Shown one piece after another: positions 55,456 through 64,000 of a stretch of 64,000 bases of DNA. Numbering within the stretch: position 1 is the stretch's first letter; each line of letters starts with the position of its first letter. The position numbers and the translations under genes were made by a program. The notes beneath the pieces are model-generated. The model did no database searches and had not been told where the DNA came from. It saw only the letters and a list, made by a program, of their open reading frames with translations. The DNA comes from Lumbricus rubellus (Eukaryota; Annelida; Clitellata; Crassiclitellata; Lumbricidae), in the NCBI GenBank assembly GCA_945859605.1, contig OX243821.1, positions 17,119,509 to 17,183,508 on the forward strand, read 5' to 3'.

Positions 55456-56572
55456 GGTCTCCTGGGTAAACCGACAACTACATGTAATTAAAAATGTAAA
55501 AAAATTATGTGCTTACTGCTGTACAATATGTTATATTTGTTGACAAAATAAACATGTTATGTTATGCTATGTTAATTGCTTAGAATTACGGCAGTGTTGT
55601 GTTCACCGGTCTCTGCTGTTTAATATTCGACCGTTTCTACACAGTCAGAGATCGCATTGCATTGCACGCCCTTAATTATTTCAATGTCTGTGTCATCACC
55701 ATTATCGCTAATTAAGCTTATATCATTAGGCTATAGTTATTATTATTCGCTGCGTAAGGACCTTGGGCAAGTCCTTCACTCACAATTGCACAACGCTTCG
55801 GCGTGAAACTCCGATGCAGTGTCCGCTCTGCATTCGGGACTCACGGGAGTGCCTCTGAGTAGCAAGAGCGTGAAGGGGCGCTATAACAAGTGCTCATACA
55901 AACAAACAAATAATGGCCTAAGATTATATTATTGCAACAGCAGCAGTAGTTAAGGCTAAAGCTAAGCCGAGGAAATCGCTCAAATTCAAAGTCAACAATA
56001 AATTCTTCTGCGTACTCTATATTGGCAACATCCAATGATATTTAACCTGTCTTTCTTTACTTTCATCTGCATAAGCGTTCATTCGTCACGCGGAGGTGGC
56101 TGCTGTGATGCGGCTCTGGTCGCGCTCGGGGGTGCTCGAAACCTACGGGGTGGGGGTTGGGGGCAATGAGCGTTTGCGACGGCGACGAATTAAAGAGGAG
56201 GTGGAAAATGAGGAGGAGGAGGAGGAGGAGGAGGAGGAGGAGGAGGAGGAGGAGGAGAAGAAAGAATAGGCGGGAGGAATAACGGAGGTGGAGGAGAGGG
56301 AGAAGGTGAAGTGTGTGTATTGCAGTTTAACGTCACTATGTGATAACAAAGACCATTAGCGACGCCCTCCTCCTTTATCCAGGCTTGGGACTGGCACTGG
56401 CAGAGTGCAACCAGTGGCGGATTTAAAAGTTGAAGAAGTTTATGGAATCAGGTCGTGTCATGAAAATATATCTCTGAAAGTATCATAGTCAAATCTCGAT
56501 GTAATCGCTCCTTTCTATCTAATAATTTATTTATCCTAGTGAATTGTCCGTATAGCCTACCCGACTCAACTC
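55456..56572. other. Gene-free stretch with partial SINE and GGA repeat
   Basis: A type 2 SINE body without its tRNA-like head lies at about 55749-55905. A GGA tract lies at 56196-56260. No gene seen. Confidence 0.5.
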
Positions 56573-56769
56573 CAGGGCTGTTTTAAGGAATTTGTAGAAC
56601 TGCACAACACATTCTTTCCTTTCCCATCATCCATAGAAAATTACTTAAAATCGGAGGACAATGACCTTTCTTGCTAGTTTTAACTGTACAGAAGAGCTTA
56701 CACAACTGCACAAATCCATTTAGAACTGCACATTTTGTGTACTTGAAACTGCAAGTTCAAACAGCCCTG
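56573..56769. mobile_element. MITE with CAGGGCTGTTT ends and ACTGCAC motifs
   Basis: CAGGGCTGTTT and its complement form 11-bp terminal inverted repeats. The interior repeats AACTGCAC at about 20-base spacing. Related pieces lie at about 19435-19620 and 15120-15190. Confidence 0.65.
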
Positions 56770-57227
56770 TAGCCTATCTCTCTTGCAGCACATTCCTCAA
56801 ACCGCCACCGATCAGACTTCACTAAATGCCCCACAAATCCTCTGCATAAAGTATCTGTACAGAAAACTGATCTCTGCCGTCTCCTGCTTCCTCTGGCTCC
56901 TTGACTTATCATCGCCCCTTCTTCTAAGACTGCGCCTACGTTCTACGTTTCTCGATCGTTGTGGGTCCGTATGCGTATGACCATTGACCAGGCATACATG
57001 TAGGCTAATCCAGGTGTAAGGCTAGACCTATTATAGGCTACTCTAGACATATCTACACCCGACATAGCCGTTGGCTGCCATAGATTAGTCGCTGACATAA
57101 TTCTCCCAATCTTGAATTAAGACAGGCTTAGACACCAAAAACGTCTGTATATTAGAGACAACAAACTTACAGTTTATAAGCATTCAATGAATTCGTCAAG
57201 CAAGATTTACATAATCTGTTAGCTTAA
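56770..57227. other. Gene-free stretch
   Basis: Nothing that I can support up to the sharp start of the sHsp duplicate at 57228. Confidence 0.4.
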
Positions 57228-57380
57228 CATTGCGACGTCGAGCGAGTCGACCACAGCCTTACGCCGGAGGGAAAGCTCTACGTCGACCTGACCCTCAAGA
57301 GCGAGGTCAAGCCCTACAAGTGCGAGGTCACGACCGAGGAACTTCCGCCGAACGAAGGACAGGAAGTGGACGAGCTCTAG
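57228..57380 (+). pseudogene. Truncated second copy of the sHsp last exon
   Basis: The last 50 codons and stop of the double-domain sHsp are repeated with few changes (ends PPNEGQEVDEL). Homology starts abruptly inside the exon, at the base matching 35556, so there is no splice acceptor or upstream exon. It continues into the 3' region to about 58256. A DNA-level duplication of the gene end, not a retrocopy. Confidence 0.9.
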
Positions 57381-58256
57381 TCAGGCAGTGGGGGATTGGA
57401 GTGTCGCCAGGGGGCGCTGTGTGTGTGTCGCCAATGGCAACCGGTGCATGCGGACCGGGTCGAGCGGTGCTGACGTCATGTGCTAGAGTGGCGTTGCCTT
57501 GGCAACGGGCTGCCGGGCGGTTGCTATGGGGATGGATTGTTGTTGAGCGAACTGCGGTTGGCGATGATGTGTGGTCAATTGATGTAAATTGTTCTTAGTT
57601 GCTATGGCTACCGTGGTCATGGATACGGAGTGTGTGAGCGGTATAGGCTGCAGGAACAGGAACCCGAGAGGTCGTGGATTCGAATCTCGTTGATCTGTGT
57701 ATCGGCTTGTCTGTTTGTCTATTTGTCGGTATTCGTCTGTCTGCATTGGTCTGTCTATCTGTAGGCCTACATCTGTCTGTCTGTCTGTTTCTGTTTGTTT
57801 GTCTATTTGTTTATCTGTTTGCGTTTGCCTGTTTTTCTGTTTCTGTTTCGGTCTGTCTGTCTTTCTGTTTATGTCTGTCTCTTGACCATTTGTTTGTTTG
57901 CCTGTTTGTTTGTCTGTCTCTGTCTGTCTGTCTGTCTCTGTTTCGCTTTCACGAAACCCGCTTCGCAAAGGACAACTTCGATGATTTTGTAATACATTGA
58001 TGTCGCAAATTATTCTTATAGCATGATGTACATTGTACAATCTATAGTCTTTCGAAAACAACAGTTAAATTTTTTTTAAATATAATCAACCATGTATTTA
58101 TTGACCTGGTAAATAAGGACTGAATTAAAGACAGTGGTGGTTACAATTTAATGTTTTCAATTTTTAAGCAATATCCCTGTTAATGTTCCAACGTGGTTCC
58201 CGTGTTGTTCCCATATTCCCGTTGAGTCCTTATAGTTTAGCATCAAGATTTCTTAA
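57381..58256. other. Duplicate of the sHsp 3' region
   Basis: Matches 35709-36635, including the TCTG repeats (57700-57945) and the TGAGTCCTTA-TAGTTTA block at the end. Confidence 0.85.
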
Positions 58257-58289
58257 GCAAGCTGTCAGAGTGTCCGGTTCGGAATATAC

Positions 58290-58634
58290 CAGTGGTTCCC
58301 AACTTTTTTTTAACCCTTATAGAGTCACTTTTCGAAGTTAGAGTACACGATGGCCATTTTTTGTCTGTTGAAGAACATCAGGGGGCCACAAAGGTAAAAT
58401 TTAATTAGCTTAAAGCATAAATTTTTTTATAATTTAACCAAAATAGAATATTTTATGTTGTTTATAGACAACAAATACAATAATTTGTAATGGAAATAAT
58501 TACGTGTTCTATCCTGTCCAAAATAATGGTCAATTTTTCATATATATTTTTCATTGAGAGACGAGAGCCATATTTTTAGGTCTGGCGGGCCACTTGTGAC
58601 CCGCGGGCCACGGGTTGGGACTTGGGAACCACTG
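58290..58634. mobile_element. hAT-type MITE with 8-bp target duplication
   Basis: A 345-bp element with CAGTGGTTCCCAA inverted ends and a GCGGGCCACGGG block inside, typical of hAT derivatives. Flanks GAATATAC (58282-58289) and GAATATAA (58635-58642) agree at 7 of 8 bases. Confidence 0.88.
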
Positions 58635-58642
58635 GAATATAA

Positions 58643-59118
58643 GTAGTGGATATTGTGCGCGCTTTAACCTTGTACTGGTGACAGCGTATGTGAGATTTTT
58701 TCATTATTGGTTCTGGTGACGGCGTATTTTAACCCCTCCACCTAGAATGACGCCATATGATCGAATTAATATTCATAGCGATGACAGCGTACTGGCCAAT
58801 GGCAGTCGAGCAATATCACACCACACCGACGACGCTAATCACCACCCGCGGCGCGCTAATCTAATTAGCGATCGAGGGACGACCTCATGTTGCGTGCCGT
58901 AAACGAATGCACCCGCATGAAAAGACCACCCGCTGCGCGAGTATGAGTAGTTGTTTGAATGAGGGTTGTGCCATCAAATATGCACACCTAAAAAAGTGAC
59001 AGCTATCCGTCCAATCACACGCGTCCTCGCATAGTATTATCAATGTGGCGGCTGCCCATATTAATTGGTGCCAACCAATGGCAAGCATGTACAGAACATA
59101 TTAATGTGTTCCATCCAA
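58643..59118. other. Left terminal region of the second Polinton
   Basis: No gene. Contains the spaced repeats CTGGTGACAGCGTA, CTGGTGACGGCGTA and GATGACAGCGTA (58675-58790), plus CCAATGGCA-type motifs near 58796 and 59075. Confidence 0.5.
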
Positions 59119-59153
59119 TATAAAAATTGTGCATAAGTGCAAATTTTCATTCT
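59119..59153 (+). promoter_or_regulatory. TATA box and initiator of the PC4-like gene
   Basis: TATAAAA at 59119-59125 and TCATTCT at 59147-59153 lie 28 bases apart, a normal metazoan core promoter arrangement, about 85 bases before the start codon. Confidence 0.55.
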
Positions 59154-59234
59154 TCTTGGTATTGGCGACATATTTAACAAGTGTAATCTTCTAATTCCGA
59201 AACATATAGACTTGTGAATTACATTCATATCTTA

Positions 59235-59991
59235 ATGGATACTCCTTTGAAGGCGAATTCTACGATGCGAACTATGTTTCCATCCACAGTGAGTATTTTA
59301 AAATTTCTGTTATATTAGAAAAACAAATAATTTTTCATTATATTACTGCCGTATGCATTTATGAAATTGCATTTATTGATTGTGTGTGTGTGCGTGTGTC
59401 TTTTATTTTATTTTTTATTTTTTTTGGATTAAGTCTTGAAATTCTTTTGTCACTCAATTTTTGTTGTAGATTGGTAATCATCTTTTTAAGGAATCCATCG
59501 GCGACAGACGTTATCTAACTTCCAGTGTGTACAAGGACGAAATAATGGTACACATACGCGAATACGACGAGGAAAATGGAAAGTCTTTCCCAACCAAGAA
59601 GGGAGCCTCATTCAACAAGGCGGCGTGGGTTAGATTCCTCAGCCATTTCGACGAAATCGAGAGAAATGTCGATCTGCTCAAATCGGGACAGGCCGTCGAC
59701 TACTACCAACATGTTGGAGGACGGTACTATGTTTCAATCAACAAGGAATTCAAGTGTGTGAATATACGTCGGTATTTCCTGCCTCCGAACTCCACTAGAG
59801 AGTGTCCCACTCGGAGCGGCATTGCTCTACGTTTGGCAGAGTGGGATCTTCTGCTGAAGACGATTCCGTTACTACACGGTCGTTTACCGGAACTTAAAAA
59901 TGCGACGTCTTGTAATGGTGCGTTAGACCATTTAAACCAGATGGACTGGATTGCGTGTAACTTGTGTAATCCGTTCCAGACCAAAGGTTGA
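59235..59991 (+). CDS. PC4-like single-strand DNA-binding protein, two exons
   Basis: Exon 1 is 59235-59288 (ATG, 18 codons, donor ACA/GTGAGT). Exon 2 is 59470-59991 (acceptor TTTTTGTTGTAG), phase 0; the intron is 181 nt. Together about 191 residues. The second exon begins with a PC4/Sub1-type domain: SIGDRRYLTSS, EIMVHIREYDEENGKSFPTK and KGASFNKAAWVRF. PC4 proteins bind single-stranded DNA and act as transcription coactivators; in a Polinton this could serve replication or transcription. A Cys pair (ACNLCNPF) closes the C terminus. The splice model is supported by PC4 homology that starts upstream of any ATG in exon 2. Confidence 0.75.
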
Positions 59992-60116
59992 ACATTTTCA
60001 TCGTAGAGACTTCTTCGTGTATTATATATAGCTCGTAGTTTCAGTAATGAACTCATTCTTGGCTATAAGATTAAAAATCGATGAAAAATTTCTCGTACTT
60101 TCTTTCAATCTTACAT

Positions 60117-60185
60117 TAAGTGATGGTGAAGTATGTGAGTAAGTGATGGTGAAGTATGTGAGTAAGTGATGGTGAAGTATGTGAG
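60117..60185. repeat. Three perfect tandem 23-bp repeats
   Basis: Three identical copies of a 23-base unit beginning TAAGTGATGGTGAAGTATG lie between the PC4-like and RING genes. Confidence 0.95.
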
Positions 60186-60324
60186 TAAGAGGTTCACGTG
60201 ACCTCAGATGAACTCACCTTAACCATTTTTTTTTATTCATTCATTACTTAAAAATTCACTCCATGACTCCATCATTCATTTGTTACCTAGTCTTCAAGAG
60301 CGATACACATATTGACGAAATATT

Positions 60325-60636
60325 ATGTTGCCACCGAACTCAAAATGCGAAATGGTTGTGTGTGGCAACTACAAGTGTCAATGTGCCATATGCAATATTA
60401 ATGAGGCATCCGCACAGAACGAAAAACAATCATCTTACAATATCATGCGTTTGAAAACGGAGAATGAAAAATTCAGAAAGTCTATGATCTGTGTAACGTG
60501 TAAAGACAGACAAGTTCAAACGCTACTACTTCCTTGCACTCACGTAAACATGTGTGAGCCGTGTGCAGACGAAGCCAAAGACTGTCCAACCTGTGAGACA
60601 CGCATATTAGGCACAGTTAGAATATACATAGTATAA
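60325..60636 (+). CDS. RING finger protein of IAP type
   Basis: A 103-residue protein. The C-terminal half is a C3HC4 RING of the kind that ends inhibitor-of-apoptosis proteins: CVTCKDRQVQTLLLPCTHVN, CEPCADEAKDCPTC and GTVRIYIV. The N-terminal half has a Cys cluster (CGNYKCQCAIC) and a charged helix, with no BIR domain. IAP-type RINGs are ubiquitin ligases; a viral protein of this type could alter host cell death or immune signalling, but that is inference. It lies upstream of the packaging ATPase on the same strand, so it is part of the element. Confidence 0.82.
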   Translation: MLPPNSKCEMVVCGNYKCQCAICNINEASAQNEKQSSYNIMRLKTENEKFRKSMICVTCKDRQVQTLLLPCTHVNMCEPCADEAKDCPTCETRILGTVRIYIV

Positions 60637-60673
60637 GAGATCCTAACGTGTTAGCAATTACACTCATTTCGAA

Positions 60674-61288
60674 ATGGATCCTACCTGGCAACATCCTTTC
60701 TCTGCAATAGTTAGTGGACCGTCGAGTTGTGGAAAAACGCAATTCACATTACGATTCATAGATCATATACATTATATGGTGAAGCCAGCCATAGAAAAAA
60801 TTATTTGGTGTTATGGAATATACCAAGAAATATTCGACAAGTATAATCAAATTCAATTTCACGAAGGATTACCTGACTTAAATATTTTTGACGGTAAGCA
60901 GAAAACGCTGTTGGTGTTGGACGATCTCATGAGTGAGACCGACGAACGCGTTACCATGTTATTCACAAAAATAAGCCATCACAGAAATGTTTCAATACTA
61001 TACCTGACGCAGAACCTTTTCTACAAAGGTAAACACACGAGAACCATCAGTCTGAACGCTCATTACTTTGTTCTATTCAAAAATGTTAGAGATTCCACAC
61101 AGATAGCAAACTTGGCTCGACAGATGTTTCCATCGAAGTCTAATTTCATGATAGAGGCTTTTGGAGATGCGACTATGGCACCATACGGTTATCTTTTGGT
61201 GGATCTTAAAGCGGAAACCGACGAACGATGTAGACTCAGGACGAATATTTTCCCAGGCGAGACGCACTACGTCTACGTAAGAAAGTGA
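60674..61288 (+). CDS. Genome-packaging ATPase (A32-like)
   Basis: A 204-residue P-loop ATPase. Walker A GPSSCGKT (15-22), Walker B TLLVLDDL (Asp83-Asp84) and Gln113 in YLTQNLF. It is shorter and clearly different from the ATPase of the first element, and closer to the type common in animal Polintons. It is followed by the pX-like gene after 41 nt. Frame intact. Confidence 0.88.
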   Translation: MDPTWQHPFSAIVSGPSSCGKTQFTLRFIDHIHYMVKPAIEKIIWCYGIYQEIFDKYNQIQFHEGLPDLNIFDGKQKTLLVLDDLMSETDERVTMLFTKISHHRNVSILYLTQNLFYKGKHTRTISLNAHYFVLFKNVRDSTQIANLARQMFPSKSNFMIEAFGDATMAPYGYLLVDLKAETDERCRLRTNIFPGETHYVYVRK

Positions 61289-61329
61289 ATATAAGGTGAT
61301 GTATTTGCACTTACCGTCATTCACAAATA

Positions 61330-61659
61330 ATGGCTTCATCGCTAGAGGATAAATTTGAAAAATTGAAACTACTCAAGGATTCTTCACCCAAAGTTCGGAA
61401 AGAGATTTTGAAAGAATGTAAATCTTCTCTACTTTGCTGTCTTTGCGAGTGTGCTCTCAATATTTTAAAAGGGAAGGTACCTTTGAAAAAAGGTCAGAAG
61501 AGTAGACTCGTTCGTTTCAAACACAAGTTAAGAAAATTGGCTTCCAAGAAAACTCGAGTAAAGATTAAGAAGCGTATAGTACAGAGCGGCGGTTTCATTG
61601 GTGCGTTGCTTACTCCGATAGTTTCTTTTCTTGGATTGCTTCTGAGTAATAAAATATAG
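61330..61659 (+). CDS. pX-like virion protein
   Basis: A 109-residue very basic protein. The Cys-containing N-terminal helix (CLCECALNILKG) is followed by a Lys/Arg-rich centre and by QSGGFIGALLTPIVSFLGLL near the end, the Polinton pX/mu-like signature also seen at 8488-9084. Probably a DNA-condensing or membrane-active virion component. Confidence 0.72.
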   Translation: MASSLEDKFEKLKLLKDSSPKVRKEILKECKSSLLCCLCECALNILKGKVPLKKGQKSRLVRFKHKLRKLASKKTRVKIKKRIVQSGGFIGALLTPIVSFLGLLLSNKI

Positions 61660-61660
61660 T

Positions 61661-62311
61661 ATGGAGCACACCAAAAAGATGGTTCTGGTAGAACCACGTC
61701 AGATCGAAAAATGGAAAGAAACCATGTTGGATAAGACATTGTCTAAATTGGATACACAGATGTACGACATTCTCCATCGAAATATTGCAGACGATGATAA
61801 AGCAAAACTATATTCCAATAGTTTGAGTCGTTATCTGAACATTGATAAACCATCCATCGTTACAAAATTCGAAACTAAAGAAGCAGAAACGGAAGTGACT
61901 GCGAATCAGAAACCACAAAGTGTCAAGTCGAACACCATAGAGGCGCAGGTCTTGGAAACGGTACCTAAGAAATGGAAAACGCAAGCTTCTAGACTTTTAT
62001 CTCACATGAAATTTAATCCGGACGTGTCTTGGACCACTAAAGGTGAACTCGTTTTGAAAGATGCTACTATTCCGAAAACTCATGTCGTGGATCTGGTAAA
62101 CGACCTGCTCAGAAAACGCGCAACATCTTCGCCTCCAACCGGGTGGATGCAGCTGGCCGAAGCTTTGAAGGATTCCAACATTCCTCGCGAGTTGATAGGA
62201 AATCAAGATCGATGGAAATATATTAGCGGTACTTTGGAAGAAAGTCGCTCATTCACACCTAAAAGTAGACGCGAAAGACAACAGCTGCAGTCGAGTTGGT
62301 TACCGTACTGA
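61661..62311 (+). CDS. Conserved Polinton protein of unknown function
   Basis: A 216-residue protein beginning 1 nt after the previous stop. It has a charged helical N-terminal half; the C-terminal half (KKWKTQASRLLSHMKFNPDV, TKGELVLKD, HVVDLVNDLLRKR) matches a protein I associate with animal Polintons, placed beside the integrase. Its stop overlaps the integrase ATG (TGATG at 62309-62313). No catalytic motif is seen. Confidence 0.62.
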   Translation: MEHTKKMVLVEPRQIEKWKETMLDKTLSKLDTQMYDILHRNIADDDKAKLYSNSLSRYLNIDKPSIVTKFETKEAETEVTANQKPQSVKSNTIEAQVLETVPKKWKTQASRLLSHMKFNPDVSWTTKGELVLKDATIPKTHVVDLVNDLLRKRATSSPPTGWMQLAEALKDSNIPRELIGNQDRWKYISGTLEESRSFTPKSRRERQQLQSSWLPY

Positions 62312-63345
62312 TGGATTCCTACTTCCAACCTAAGCAGCCTGGCAGTTTCGCAGGCGTATCATCTTTTCAAAGACATCTTAATGGACAATTTAAAACTAAA
62401 GATGTTAAAAAATTTCTTTCGAAGCAGGACACTTACACACTGCATAAGCCACTAAGACTAGTGTTTAGACGTAGGAAGACTTTCACGGTTGGAATAAACG
62501 ATCTGTGGCAAGCGGACTTGGCCGATCTTTCTACATTGTCAAAGCATAATGATAAAAATAAATATATTTTAACGTGTATAGATGTGTTTTCTAAATATGC
62601 TTGGGCAATTCCTTTGAGAACAAAGTCCGGAGCGGACTTGACCGCAGCCTTTTCAGCCATTTTGAAAGATAGACAACCCGCACATTTACAAACTGATAAG
62701 GGAACAGAATTTCTTAATAGAAAGTTTCAAGCTATGTTGCGGAAAAATTCGATTCGATTTTACACATCTGAAAATAGCGATATAAAAGCTTCCATAGTGG
62801 AAAGATTTAACCGCACCCTTAAAACAAAAATGTGGAAATACTTTACGTATAAGAACACATATCGCTACACGGATGTTTTGCAAGATCTCTTACATTCGTA
62901 CAACAACACATATCACAGAAGCATAGGAATGACACCAAGTAGTGTGTCTAGGGAAAACGAAAATGTTATTAGAAAACGATTGTTTGGTGAAAAGAAAAAA
63001 CCACCAAAGTGGAAATATAGTGTTGGCGATAATGTTAGAATTGCCAAGGGGCGAATAGTGTTCAAAAAGGGCTATCTTCCATCCTGGTCTGAAGAAATTT
63101 TTAAGGTTCAAGTGCGCATACCTACCGATCCGGTAACATACGAACTATCCGATTTAAAAGGTGACATCATAAAGGGTAAATTCTACGAAGCCGAATTGCA
63201 AAGAATTTTAAAAGAAGACGATGTGTATAACATTGAAACGGTTTTAAAGACGCGTAAGCGGCGTGGCAAGATGGAATATTATGTTAAGTGGAAAGGCTAT
63301 GACGACAAATTTAACTCTTGGACACAGAATATATTCGACGTCTAG
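62311..63345 (+). CDS. Retroviral-type integrase with chromodomain
   Basis: A 344-residue integrase starting at ATG 62311, where the TGATG overlap with the previous gene argues for the start. N-terminal region with DAYTLHKP-like sequence (QDTYTLHKPLRLVF). Catalytic core: Asp in QADLADL, Asp in LQTDKGTEF and Glu in IVERFNRT, with 34 residues between the second Asp and the Glu. SH3-like region (GDNVRIAKGRIVFKKGYLPS) and C-terminal chromodomain (YNIETVLKTR...YVKWKGYDDKFNSW). Complete and undamaged, unlike that of the first element. Confidence 0.92.
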   Translation: MDSYFQPKQPGSFAGVSSFQRHLNGQFKTKDVKKFLSKQDTYTLHKPLRLVFRRRKTFTVGINDLWQADLADLSTLSKHNDKNKYILTCIDVFSKYAWAIPLRTKSGADLTAAFSAILKDRQPAHLQTDKGTEFLNRKFQAMLRKNSIRFYTSENSDIKASIVERFNRTLKTKMWKYFTYKNTYRYTDVLQDLLHSYNNTYHRSIGMTPSSVSRENENVIRKRLFGEKKKPPKWKYSVGDNVRIAKGRIVFKKGYLPSWSEEIFKVQVRIPTDPVTYELSDLKGDIIKGKFYEAELQRILKEDDVYNIETVLKTRKRRGKMEYYVKWKGYDDKFNSWTQNIFDV

Positions 63346-63384
63346 TAATTGTGTTGCTCATTCTGTCATAGTACGCATTCGAAT

Positions 63385-64000
63385 ATGGCTCACTTTTATC
63401 TTGTACTACCAAGTAACAGTTCCATGCAGTTTTATCCCAATAATACTGTCGCTAACTTTACAACGAAATTGGAAAATGCACTTTCACTATCGGGAGATTG
63501 GGAAGTTGGCTTGATCGGAATACAGTATCCTCACTCGTGGTACAATATTGCAACTAACGAATGTGAATTTACGTATTGGCAAAATCCTAGAAGGTATTCG
63601 GACGTTTTCGCGGGACCATCCGATCGAAAGACATGGCGAATACCGGCCGGCTATTACGAAAGTATGAACGATATTGTGCAAGTTATAAATGCGCGCATAG
63701 TGGAGTTCTCTGTCGAATATTCACTTACTAAATATTCCCAGTTTAAATATGACACAATAACGAAAACTCTCAAAGGTGAAATAAATCTGGGTGCCATGAT
63801 AGAATTCTCAGCATCGTTGTGCTTTATGTTGGGTATAGGCTACACAAAAGTCAGAATCCCATTCGAAACATCAATTATGGCAAATACGATTTTAAAGAAG
63901 TTTGGGATGAGGTTCCCAACGTGCAATGGGAATCTGAATATATTGGCGATATAAATCCAGCATTTTCAAGCATATTCGTTTATTGCAACATTTTGACACA
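63385..64000 (+). pseudogene. Penton-like minor capsid gene with a frame break, runs off the window
   Basis: Starts MAHFYLVLPSNSSMQFYPN (ATG 63385) and continues as a beta-rich protein (WEVGLIGIQYPHSWYNI), counterpart of 9109-9903. The starting frame stops at 63954. From about 63875 a different frame becomes protein-like (ending with FVYCNIL near the window end) and stays open to base 64000. The change lies between roughly 63840 and 63880. Decay or a single-base assembly error would both explain it. Confidence 0.62.

Larger units (their letters stand above)
58642..64000. mobile_element. Second Polinton, left part
   Basis: Gene set on + (PC4-like, RING, packaging ATPase, pX-like, conserved Polinton protein, integrase, penton-like) defines a Polinton distinct from the first. 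The left end is tentatively put at AGTAGTGG (58642), which has the same AGTAGT start as the first element read inward. TGACRGCGTA motifs at 58679, 58717 and 58782 may be subterminal repeats. The right side is outside the window. Confidence 0.8.

Noticed and set aside
54771..55543. Open frames rich in Met-Tyr-Val-Cys or Ile-His-Thr
   Set aside because: They arise from the GTAT microsatellite and the SINE between its two blocks.

Overview
The window is metazoan genomic DNA, most likely from a marine invertebrate: exons carry GT/AG introns, non-LTR retrotransposons, tRNA-derived SINEs and MITEs are abundant, microsatellites are long, and there is a cluster of Mab-21/cGAS-like receptor (cGLR) genes and a small heat-shock gene with two alpha-crystallin domains. 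A lophotrochozoan would fit the last two features well, but the phylum cannot be fixed from this sequence alone.

Region 1 (1-12939) is the right-hand part of a large virus-like Maverick/Polinton of the adintovirus type. It reads PolB, zinc-ribbon protein, adenain-type protease and two C1q-headed fibres on +, then major capsid, basic core-like, DUF8207-like, membrane, dUTPase-like, pX-like, penton-like and packaging ATPase genes on -, then PLA2-like and integrase genes on + and a SAP-like gene on -. Most start codons carry a TAAAATG-type motif. The integrase frame has no ATG over its conserved start and lies in the -1 frame of the PLA2 gene at a slippery run. The element ends in five iteron-like repeats and appears to have integrated into the coding exon of a cGLR gene, whose 5' remnant lies at 12940-13194.

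Region 2 (13195-45300) holds two larger copies of the same cGLR gene (22698-25586 and 37126-40021, both -) inside segmental duplicates of about 7-8 kb. One has an in-frame TGA and the other a frameshift at an A run. The duplicates carry LINE, SINE, mariner and palindrome insertions. Between them lie many repeats and the spliced sHsp gene (33540-35708, +).

Region 3 (45300-58640) is mostly non-coding: a tentative spliced minus-strand transcript (46.2-50.4 kb), a 4.3 kb element with about 1.1 kb inverted arms (50391-54690), ATGT microsatellites with an embedded SINE, a truncated second copy of the sHsp 3' end (57228-58256), and a hAT-type MITE.

Region 4 (about 58642-64000) is the left part of a second, different Polinton, all on +: an intron-containing PC4-like gene, an IAP-type RING gene, packaging ATPase, pX-like protein, a conserved Polinton protein, integrase with chromodomain, and a frame-broken penton-like gene that runs off the window. 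The two Polintons share ATPase, pX-like, penton-like and integrase functions but differ in layout, start-site signals and accessory genes.
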